From contig JAFDVT010000290.1 in the NCBI GenBank assembly GCA_018268875.1, forward strand, positions 1-9,783: a stretch of 9,783 bases of DNA, written 5' to 3'. This stretch comes from Acidobacteriota bacterium. GTDB taxonomy: Bacteria > Acidobacteriota > Terriglobia > Bryobacterales > Bryobacteraceae. The position numbers and the translations under genes were made by a program. The notes beneath the pieces are model-generated. The model did not search any database. It was not told the origin of the DNA and saw only the letters and a list, made by a program, of their open reading frames with translations. Shown in pieces: positions 1 through 5,523 of the stretch. Each line of letters begins with the position of its first letter. Position 1 is the first letter of the stretch.

Positions 1-184
1 AAAACCGGAAGTCCGTTTCGCCGACTTTGAACCCGAATAGCCGCGGACCGAAGCCGAAGCTGAAGGCGTCCACCTTCACGTCAAAGAAGCGCGCCGCCCA
101 ATAGTGCCCAAGCTCATGAATGATGATCATGACGCCGATCAGGATCAGCATCCACCATACGCTGGCGAAAAACTCACTAAACAT
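1..184 (-). CDS. rseP: RseP-type site-2 metalloprotease, N-terminal part (runs off window)
   Basis: This is the N-terminal 61 codons of a membrane-embedded zinc protease of the RseP/site-2 protease (M50) family, which cleaves transmembrane anti-sigma factors or remnant signal peptides within the inner membrane. The translation starts MFSEFFASVWWMLILIG, forming a first transmembrane helix at about residues 6-22. It runs directly into the zinc-binding HELGH motif (His23, Glu24, His27), followed by the family's Gly-Phe-Gly-Pro stretch at residues 44-47. The PDZ domain and the C-terminal motif lie beyond base 1. The ATG at 184-182 overlaps the last codons and stop of dxr by 8 nt, so translation is probably coupled to dxr. 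dxr followed by rseP is a widespread gene order in bacteria. The family call is secure; the cellular substrate is not visible here. Confidence 0.93.
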   Translation of the reverse strand, partial: MFSEFFASVWWMLILIGVMIIIHELGHYWAARFFDVKVDAFSFGFGPRLFGFKVGETDFRF

Positions 185-1379
185 GCATCAGGTTCCTTTG
201 ACGTTTCACGGCATATTCGCGAGCTCTGTCTCTTGATTGACGGTCCACGTCCAAAATCTGTTCCACTGACTTCATCTGACGCACGGGAACCGCTTGCAGC
301 GTGTCTTCCACCACCGCCGCGATCGACGCGAACGAGATTTCCCCGCGCAGGAACGCTTCCACCGCTATCTCATCGGCCGCATTCAGCGTACAAGTAGCCG
401 ACCCGCCGGCATTGAGCGCGTCGTAGGAAAGCTGCAGCAGGCGGAACTTGCCCGGATCCGGCGGATAGAACTGCCAGGTGCGAGGTTCGGTCCAGCCATA
501 GCGGGGGACCGGCGCTTCGAGGCGCTCCGGGTACGTCAGGGCGTACTGGATCGGCATCCGCATGTCGGTGGCGCAGACCTGCGTGATGATGCTGCCGTCG
601 TTGAACTCCACCATGGCATGAACGGTCGACTGAGGATGAACCACCACATCCACCTCATTCGGCCGGAAGTCGAACAGCCAACAGGCTTCGATCACTTCAA
701 AGCCCTTCTTCATGAGGGTCGCGGAGTCGATCGTGATGCGCTGGCCCATCACCCAGGTGGGATGCTTCAAGGCTTGGGCGGGCGTGATGTTTTCAAATTC
801 CGAGGCGGGGGTTTCGCGAAACGGACCTCCCGACGCCGTCAGGATCAGGCGCAGAACCTCGTTGCGGCGGCCTGCGCGGAGGCATTCATGCGCGCCGTTG
901 TGTTCGCTATCCACCGGGATCATTTCGCAGCCGTGTTCGCGAGCGGCCGCGGTCACCAGTTCCCCGCCCGCCACGAGTACCTCTTTGTTCGCGAGGCCGA
1001 TGCGCTTGCCTTGGCACACGGCGCGGTAGGTGGCCTCGAGTCCCGCGACGCCGACGATCGCCGACATCACAAAGTCAGCTTCGTTACAGGTGGCGGCCGA
1101 GACACGAGCCTCAGCGCCGGCGGAAAGATCCGGCCAGTCCGAACGGTTCAAGCCGAGTTCGGCGAGCTTGGCGGTGAGTTTCGGGAGGTCGGCTTCGTTG
1201 GCGATCACCGCCCGGCCGGGGCGGAATTCCACGATTTGCGCGGCGAGCAGGTCGATGTTGACCCCGGCGACGAGCGAGGCAATCGAAAACAGGTCGGGAC
1301 GGTTGCGGACCACGTCGAGCGTTGAAGTTCCGATCGAGCCCGTGGAGCCGAGCAGGCAGATGCGTTGCGGCACTTCCAC
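177..1379 (-). CDS. dxr: 1-deoxy-D-xylulose 5-phosphate reductoisomerase
   Basis: This cytosolic enzyme converts 1-deoxy-D-xylulose 5-phosphate to 2-C-methyl-D-erythritol 4-phosphate with NADPH, the committed step of the MEP isoprenoid pathway. The 400-aa product matches family length. Seen in order: the NADPH-binding loop GSTGSIGTSTLDVV (residues 11-24), LANKEVLVAGGE (129-140), the metal-binding PVDSEHN (155-161; Asp157, Glu159), TASGGPFRE (181-189), HPTWVMG (206-212), the DSAT stretch (218-221) with metal ligand Glu228, and HPQSTVHAMVEF (248-259). Odd: the position of E. coli Asn227, a substrate-phosphate contact, holds Lys224 (MKKG instead of the usual MNKG). The start is GTG at 1379; an in-frame GTG at 1373 is possible, and neither has a clear Shine-Dalgarno. 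It follows proC by 23 nt and overlaps rseP by 8 nt, so it lies in the same likely operon. Confidence 0.96.
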   Translation of the reverse strand: MEVPQRICLLGSTGSIGTSTLDVVRNRPDLFSIASLVAGVNIDLLAAQIVEFRPGRAVIANEADLPKLTAKLAELGLNRSDWPDLSAGAEARVSAATCNEADFVMSAIVGVAGLEATYRAVCQGKRIGLANKEVLVAGGELVTAAAREHGCEMIPVDSEHNGAHECLRAGRRNEVLRLILTASGGPFRETPASEFENITPAQALKHPTWVMGQRITIDSATLMKKGFEVIEACWLFDFRPNEVDVVVHPQSTVHAMVEFNDGSIITQVCATDMRMPIQYALTYPERLEAPVPRYGWTEPRTWQFYPPDPGKFRLLQLSYDALNAGGSATCTLNAADEIAVEAFLRGEISFASIAAVVEDTLQAVPVRQMKSVEQILDVDRQSRDRAREYAVKRQRNLMHV

Positions 1380-1402
1380 CAGTTTAGCAATCCGGCAAGT
1401 CG

Positions 1403-2233
1403 TTAGGACTCAAGCTTCTGGACGAAAGCGGCGGAACGGTCGCGAGCGTGTTTGGTGGCGGTTTCGATGGCCGAAATCAGCATCGAACGCAGGCCGTGGC
1501 GTTCCAATTCGTGGATGGCGACGATGGTGGTACCGCCGGGCGTAATGACCTCGTCGCGCAGGATCGCGGGATGGGCTCCCGATTGCCGCACGTGCTTGGC
1601 CGCGCCCAGCACCGTCTGTTCGGCAAGCTTGGTGGCAATCTCGCGCGACAGCCCCATTTTGAGTCCACCGGCGATGAACGCTTCGATCACCATGTAGACA
1701 TAGGCAGGCCCGCTGCCGGACAGCGCCGTCACCGCGTCCATCATGTCCTCTTCGACGAACACGACGACGCCTACGGCCCGGAAGAGCGCCTCGACCATTT
1801 CGCGGTGAACCGGGGTGGCGAACGCGTTGGCGCACAGTGCGATCGCGCCTTCCTCGACCAGCACGGGAATGTTGGGCATCGCGCGGAACACAGGCAGAGG
1901 CAATCCGTTGACGCGCCGCTCGATCACCTGCATCGGCAAGGCGGCGGCGAGTGAAATCAGGACCTGCGATTCCACCAGTTCCTGCGCGATTTCGTCGACG
2001 AGTTTGGGAACGGCGTACGGCTTGACGCCCAGCACAATGAGGTCGGCGCCGCGCACGGCTTCGCAATTTCCCTTGGGCAGTACCGCGACTCCGGGGTGGC
2101 GTTCGCGCAGAAGTTGCGCGCGCTCCTCGCTGCTGGTGGTGCAGACGATGCGGTCCGCCGCATGCCCGGCCTTGAGCAGGCCACCGAGCAGCGCCGCGCC
2201 CATGTTCCCCGCCCCAAGAATTGCGATTTTCAC
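1403..2233 (-). CDS. proC: Pyrroline-5-carboxylate reductase
   Basis: This enzyme reduces 1-pyrroline-5-carboxylate to L-proline with NAD(P)H, the last step of proline synthesis, in the cytoplasm. The 276-aa product is of normal family length. The N-terminal Rossmann fold begins with the dinucleotide-binding GAGNMGAALLGGLL (residues 7-20) and continues with VLGVKPYAV (67-75). RAMPNIPV (117-124) marks the end of the NAD(P) domain. The C-terminal dimerisation domain carries LSGSGPAYVY (171-180) and the P5CR signature region DEVITPGGTT (227-236). The start is GTG at 2233 (GTG AAA ATC GCA), chosen because it begins the first Rossmann strand; no clear Shine-Dalgarno precedes it. It lies 8 nt after the small membrane protein gene and 23 nt before dxr. 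This placement ahead of dxr is unusual compared with the common cdsA-dxr-rseP order. Confidence 0.96.
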   Translation of the reverse strand: MKIAILGAGNMGAALLGGLLKAGHAADRIVCTTSSEERAQLLRERHPGVAVLPKGNCEAVRGADLIVLGVKPYAVPKLVDEIAQELVESQVLISLAAALPMQVIERRVNGLPLPVFRAMPNIPVLVEEGAIALCANAFATPVHREMVEALFRAVGVVVFVEEDMMDAVTALSGSGPAYVYMVIEAFIAGGLKMGLSREIATKLAEQTVLGAAKHVRQSGAHPAILRDEVITPGGTTIVAIHELERHGLRSMLISAIETATKHARDRSAAFVQKLES

Positions 2234-2241
2234 AACGTGGG

Positions 2242-2427
2242 TTACCCGTGGCCGAGGTACATCAGCCAGCTCAACGCGAACATCGCGAACACGAAGCAGC
2301 CGAACACATACAGGCCGTACATCAGGCGTTCGCGGTCGGTACGCCGGGAGACGATACCCAGGACGATCGAGGTAAGCAGAGCAAACAGGATGGACGCCTC
2401 AAAGTGCGTCAGATTCATCTTTGGCAT
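2242..2427 (-). CDS. Small two-helix membrane protein, 61 aa, unknown function
   Basis: I do not recognise a named family. The 61-residue product has a polar N-terminus (MPKMNLTHFE), one hydrophobic helix at about residues 11-27 (SILFALLTSIVLGIV), a short charged loop (residues 28-34, rich in Arg, Asp and Glu) and a second helix at about 36-58. It would be a helical hairpin in the inner membrane. It begins 6 nt after the stop of the upstream TM2-like membrane protein gene and ends 8 nt before proC, which fits a real gene inside an operon better than a chance reading frame. The ATG at 2427 is taken as start; an ATG at 2418 is an alternative. The membrane topology is clear from composition; the function is unknown. 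A role as a partner of the upstream membrane protein is only inferred from adjacency. Confidence 0.72.
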   Translation of the reverse strand: MPKMNLTHFEASILFALLTSIVLGIVSRRTDRERLMYGLYVFGCFVFAMFALSWLMYLGHG

Positions 2428-2433
2428 CCCGCG

Positions 2434-2925
2434 TTAGTCCTTCCGCCGCGTCGCGATTTCAAATACGTCTACCATGGCCAGGATGTTCAACAGGCCCGCG
2501 GCGACCAGGAACTTGGTGCCGTAATCGTGTACGTGACCGGCGACGTCGGCCTGATCGTAGCCGAACCACGCCGTCATCATGTACAACACTCCGGTGGCAA
2601 GGTTACCCACAAAACCGCCGGTATTGATGACCCGCGTCAACAGGTCGGGCGGCGGGTTCATTTCCTTCATGTCGAAGTACGCTTTTTGAAACGTCGCGCC
2701 CTGCATCATGATCCCAAAGAGGAACATGGCAACCACGGCCAAGGCGATCAGCCCGCCGCGCGCGTGGCGTTTCAACAGGAAATGACCGGAACCTGGGATG
2801 AACCAGGCAAGCAGCACGGGCGGCAGCCACTTGCTGACCGGCACATCTTCCGGCTGCGGCCGCGAAACCGTTACTGCGGATGATGAAGCGGCGGCTCCTG
2901 CCGGGGAGGCTTGATTCGATGCCAT
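2434..2925 (-). CDS. TM2-like membrane protein (possibly DUF6677 type), function unknown
   Basis: The 163-aa product has a low-complexity Ala/Ser/Pro-rich N-terminus (about residues 1-30). A hydrophobic hairpin follows with a TM2-like pattern: FIPGSGHFLLKRHARGG (residues 42-58), then a helix at about 59-75. After a charged stretch (FDMKEMNPPPD) come two further helices at about 103-122 and 137-155. I recall acidobacterial proteins of this kind being called DUF6677, but this is from memory and unverified. The reading frame stays open to 3321, but that extension lies antisense to the MscS gene and is not believed. Candidate starts are ATG at 2931 and at 2925. I prefer 2925 because a -10-like TATATT sits 8 nt before it and would place the transcript start beyond 2931. 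It appears to be the first gene of the proC-dxr-rseP operon. Confidence 0.8.
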   Translation of the reverse strand: MASNQASPAGAAASSSAVTVSRPQPEDVPVSKWLPPVLLAWFIPGSGHFLLKRHARGGLIALAVVAMFLFGIMMQGATFQKAYFDMKEMNPPPDLLTRVINTGGFVGNLATGVLYMMTAWFGYDQADVAGHVHDYGTKFLVAAGLLNILAMVDVFEIATRRKD

Positions 2926-2965
2926 CTTCATTGAATATAGCGGGTTTAGGGATACTAAGTACAGG
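2926..2965. promoter_or_regulatory. Compact divergent promoter region
   Basis: The two divergent transcription units are separated by only about 34-40 bp. On the minus strand TATATT (2939-2934) lies 8 nt before the ATG at 2925. On the plus strand GATACT (2951-2956) lies 9 nt before the ATG at 2966. No convincing -35 hexamer is seen for either. Back-to-back promoters this close would compete for polymerase. The placement is inferred from sequence only. Confidence 0.4.
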
Positions 2966-3928
2966 ATGTTCAAACTTCCGAAAATCGTACAGGCGCTCAT
3001 CGACGAAGGTCCGGACATCGCTCTGATTCTGTTCTTCGCGGCCGTCGCCAGCCTGGTGGTCCGCCTTCTGTTCAAGAAGGTGAAAGACATCATCATCGAA
3101 CGCATGAACAAGCGCGGCGACAGCACCGCTTTCGATACCGAACGCAACGTCAAGACCATCGAAAGCGTGCTCGAGCGCTCGGTGCGCCTGTTCATTTGGA
3201 CGAGCGCGGTGTTGGCCTGCCTCAACAAGCTGCACATCGACATCAGCCCCATCCTCACCGGCGCGGGCGTGGTGGGCTTGGCTGTCGGCTTCGGTTCGCA
3301 GACGATCATCAAAGACGTCATTGCGGGACTGTTCCTGCTGATCGAAAATCAGATCCGCATCAACGATTCGGTGATGATCAACAACGTCGCCGGCGCGGTG
3401 GAGGAGGTCAATTTGCGAACTACTGTCATTCGCGCGGAAAACGGCGCGCTGCATATCTTTCCGAACGGTTCTATTTCCTCGATCGCCAACTTTTCCCGGC
3501 AGTACGCGTTCTACGTGCTCGAGTACAACATCTCCACCTCGGCCGACCCCAAAAAGGCGTTTGAAGTTCTCACCAGGATTGTCGATGAGATGCGCGAAGA
3601 GCCCGAATACAAGGCCATTCTGCTCGCTCCGGTGGAAATCCACGGCGTCGACAAAATTCGCGAAAGCGCCGTTGGATTGCGCGCACGCATCAAGACCATT
3701 CCCGGCAGGAACTTCAGTGTCGGCCGCGAAATCAACCGGCGGGTCCTGACCCGGTTCCCGGCCGAAGGCGTGCAACTGTCGAACGCCGACGTCAACGTCC
3801 ACATCGCCGGCGGCGAACTGGCCGGCGCGGCGCAAGCGGCGCTGACGCGCGAAAACATCAAGGCCATCGTTCGTGAAATCCAACGCGAAGACGCGGCCAT
3901 CGAAGCCATCGCGGGGCCAGCCGAATGA
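2966..3928 (+). CDS. MscS-family mechanosensitive ion channel
   Basis: The 320-aa product is a small-conductance mechanosensitive channel of the MscS superfamily, an inner-membrane heptamer that opens on membrane tension to release solutes during osmotic down-shock. Predicted helices are TM1 at about residues 16-36, TM2 at about 73-89 and the pore-lining TM3 at 95-128, with the Gly/Ala-rich GAGVVGLAVGFGSQ (99-112). The cytoplasmic beta domain follows, with the family-typical drive through IRINDSV (130-136), GAVEEVNLRTTVIR (143-156) and the FPNGSI motif (165-170). The mixed alpha/beta domain ends with a charged helical tail. Length is close to E. coli MscS (286 aa) plus a short tail. There is no Shine-Dalgarno; a -10-like GATACT lies 9 nt upstream of the ATG. 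Its stop overlaps the next gene as ATGA. The gating ion preference cannot be read from the sequence. Confidence 0.94.
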   Translation: MFKLPKIVQALIDEGPDIALILFFAAVASLVVRLLFKKVKDIIIERMNKRGDSTAFDTERNVKTIESVLERSVRLFIWTSAVLACLNKLHIDISPILTGAGVVGLAVGFGSQTIIKDVIAGLFLLIENQIRINDSVMINNVAGAVEEVNLRTTVIRAENGALHIFPNGSISSIANFSRQYAFYVLEYNISTSADPKKAFEVLTRIVDEMREEPEYKAILLAPVEIHGVDKIRESAVGLRARIKTIPGRNFSVGREINRRVLTRFPAEGVQLSNADVNVHIAGGELAGAAQAALTRENIKAIVREIQREDAAIEAIAGPAE

Positions 3929-4689
3929 GAATCGGAGTCATCGCCGATGTCCACGGCAACCTGCTTGCGCTGCGGGCGGTACTGGCCAAACTGAAGACGC
4001 TGTCCTGCGACCGTATCGTGAACCTCGGCGACTGTTTGTCCGGCCCGCTGCAAGCCGCCGAAACTGCCGACCTGCTGATTGCCGAAGACTTCCTGACGGT
4101 TCGCGGCAATCATGACCGCCAGTTGATCGATCGCCCGGTGGACGAAATGGGGCCTTCGGATCAGGCCGCGTTCGGTCAACTGACGGAAGCGCATCTGAAC
4201 TGGCTGCGGGCGATGCCCGTCGAGGCGCGCATCGGCAACATTTACCTTTGCCACGCGACGCCTCGGAAGGATTCGGCGTACCTGCTTGAGACCGTGATGC
4301 CGGAAACCGGCGACGTGCGCCTTGCCACAACAGACGAGATCCGCACGCGCTTGCTCGGCGTGCCGGAGGATGTGTCGGTGGTGCTGCACGGGCACACTCA
4401 TATTCCCAGGTTGATGTCTCTCGACGGACGGTTGCTGATCAATCCCGGCGCGGTCGGTCTGCCGGCCTATGACGCGACATCGACGGCTTTGCACTATATG
4501 GAAACAGGCAGTCCGCATGCGCGCTTCGCTGTGGTTACACGTAGCGGAACCTCCGACCACAACTGGGAGGTGCAGTTCCACGCCATCGAATATGAGTGGG
4601 ACGCAGCGTCCGAGATCGCCACAGCGGGAGAACGCGGCGATTGGGCGCGCGCCCTGGCCACCGGCTACGCGTTGCGCACCGGTTCGTAA
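3925..4689 (+). CDS. Calcineurin-like metallophosphoesterase, substrate unknown
   Basis: The 254-aa product is a cytosolic two-metal phosphoesterase of the Metallophos_2 type. All the metal-binding blocks are present: IADVHGN (residues 6-12; Asp8, His10), NLGDCLSGP (33-41; Asp36), RGNHD (60-64; Asn62, His63), LCHATP (108-113; His110) and LHGHTHIP (154-161; His157, His159), followed by the usual INPGAVG (172-178). Family members include phosphodiesterases and diadenosine-type or protein phosphatases, so the substrate cannot be named. There is no signal peptide. The start ATG at 3925 overlaps the stop of the MscS gene by 4 nt (ATGA) and has no separate Shine-Dalgarno, which implies translational coupling. 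The residues after about 195 lack recognisable catalytic motifs and may form a small cap or C-terminal extension. A functional link to the channel is suggested only by this coupling. Confidence 0.92.
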   Translation: MRIGVIADVHGNLLALRAVLAKLKTLSCDRIVNLGDCLSGPLQAAETADLLIAEDFLTVRGNHDRQLIDRPVDEMGPSDQAAFGQLTEAHLNWLRAMPVEARIGNIYLCHATPRKDSAYLLETVMPETGDVRLATTDEIRTRLLGVPEDVSVVLHGHTHIPRLMSLDGRLLINPGAVGLPAYDATSTALHYMETGSPHARFAVVTRSGTSDHNWEVQFHAIEYEWDAASEIATAGERGDWARALATGYALRTGS

Positions 4690-4699
4690 CGCGGCGGGG

Positions 4700-4716
4700 T
4701 ATACTGGCGGCTTCCC
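4700..4716 (+). promoter_or_regulatory. Candidate -10 box and very short leader
   Basis: TATACT (4700-4705, five of six matches to TATAAT) lies between the phosphoesterase stop and the crotonase ATG at 4717, leaving 11 nt. Transcription starting about 7 nt after the box would give a leader of only a few bases. No good -35 is found at 16-18 bp spacing, and the upstream gene could also read through. Confidence 0.4.
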
Positions 4717-5523
4717 ATGTACACCGAAATCGCCTACGAGGTTTCCGAGCGTGTCGCCACCATCACGCTGAACCGTCCCTCGAAGCTGAACGCCTGGACT
4801 CCGGTGATGGGCCGCGAAATGAGGCAGGCCGCCTTTGCCGCGGATGCCGACCCGGAGGTTCGCGTCATCATCCTCACGGGCGCCGGCAAAGGCTTTTGCG
4901 CGGGCGCCGACCTGGCCCTGCTGAGCGACGTGATCGACAAGAAGCCTGAGCCGTATCCGGATTACGAGCAGCGTCCCGGGATCCCCGCCGGGTTCCAACG
5001 CGCGCATTCTTACTTCCCTTCCCTCACCAAACCCGTGATCGCGGCAGTGAACGGCGCGGCCGCCGGACTCGGCTTCATCTACCCTCTTTATTGCGATTTG
5101 CGATATGCCTCGCAAACGGCCCGATTTTCGACGGCTTTTTCCCGCCGCGGACTGATCGCCGAATACGGCATCGCCTGGATCCTGCCTCGCCTGATCGGCG
5201 CCGCGAACGCCATGGACCTGATGCTGTCGGCGAGGCTGATCGACGCCGACGAGGCACTGCGCATGGGGTTGGTCAACGCCGTGTACCCCGACGAAGGGTT
5301 CCTGGAACGCGTGCAAACCTACGCGCGGGACCTGGCGAACAACGTCTCGCCTCGCTCGATGGCCGTGCTGAAACGGCAGATGTACAACGGCATGTACCAG
5401 ACGCTCGACCAATCGCTCGAAATGTCCGAAGCCGAAATGCGCCTGGCCTTCGAATCGGAAGACTTTCGCGAAGGATTGGCGCACTTTTTCGAAAAACGCC
5501 CGCCGGAATTTACAGGAAGATGA
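4717..5523 (+). CDS. Crotonase-family enzyme, annotated-type enoyl-CoA hydratase but isomerase-like active site
   Basis: The 268-aa product has the full crotonase fold and would act on acyl-CoA in the cytoplasm. Visible blocks are ITLNRPSKLNAW (residues 16-27), the CoA/oxyanion-hole GKGFCAGADL (57-66), VIAAVNGAAAGLGF (107-120), the YCDLRYAS block (125-132) and RRGLIAEYG (143-151). Aligned by hand to rat enoyl-CoA hydratase, the two catalytic glutamates (Glu144 and Glu164) fall on Ile121 and Phe141. Glu149 occupies the position where delta3,delta2-enoyl-CoA isomerases and PaaG-type enzymes carry their catalytic acid. I therefore infer isomerase or related chemistry, not simple hydration. The gene ends in a TGA that overlaps the start of the acyl-CoA dehydrogenase gene, so the two are probably translated together and used in one acyl-CoA degradation route. 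The physiological substrate is unknown. Confidence 0.93.
   Translation: MYTEIAYEVSERVATITLNRPSKLNAWTPVMGREMRQAAFAADADPEVRVIILTGAGKGFCAGADLALLSDVIDKKPEPYPDYEQRPGIPAGFQRAHSYFPSLTKPVIAAVNGAAAGLGFIYPLYCDLRYASQTARFSTAFSRRGLIAEYGIAWILPRLIGAANAMDLMLSARLIDADEALRMGLVNAVYPDEGFLERVQTYARDLANNVSPRSMAVLKRQMYNGMYQTLDQSLEMSEAEMRLAFESEDFREGLAHFFEKRPPEFTGR
5514..5522 (+). promoter_or_regulatory. Ribosome binding site deciding the dehydrogenase start
   Basis: AGGA (5514-5517) lies within the last codons of the crotonase gene. It sits 2 nt before an ATG at 5520 and 5 nt before a second ATG at 5523. The 5-nt spacing favours 5523, although the difference is one methionine. Confidence 0.5.

Noticed and set aside
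294..1325. 343-aa plus-strand reading frame
   Set aside because: It is antisense to dxr, which carries all its catalytic motifs; the composition is Arg/His/Gly-rich as in shadow frames.
2931..2958. Full sigma-70 promoter TTGAAT plus TACTAA for the MscS gene
   Set aside because: The spacer is 16 bp, but the -10 candidate matches only three of six positions; the alternative GATACT leaves a 14-bp spacer, too short for this -35.
2932..3321. N-terminal extension of the TM2-like membrane protein
   Set aside because: The extension is antisense to the start of the MscS gene and has shadow-like composition; good ATG starts exist at 2931 and 2925.
2603..3883. 426-aa minus-strand reading frame
   Set aside because: It is antisense to the MscS gene and out of frame with the TM2-like gene; it has no recognisable domain.
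3511..5484. 657-aa minus-strand reading frame
   Set aside because: It lies antisense to the MscS, phosphoesterase and crotonase genes, crosses their boundaries, and has Arg/His/Gln-rich composition typical of shadow frames in GC-rich DNA. The plus-strand proteins have clear family motifs.
5091..5522. N-terminal extension of the acyl-CoA dehydrogenase frame
   Set aside because: The upstream 143-144 codons overlap the crotonase gene in another frame, are Arg-rich and do not resemble any dehydrogenase N-terminus; the protein is full length from 5523.
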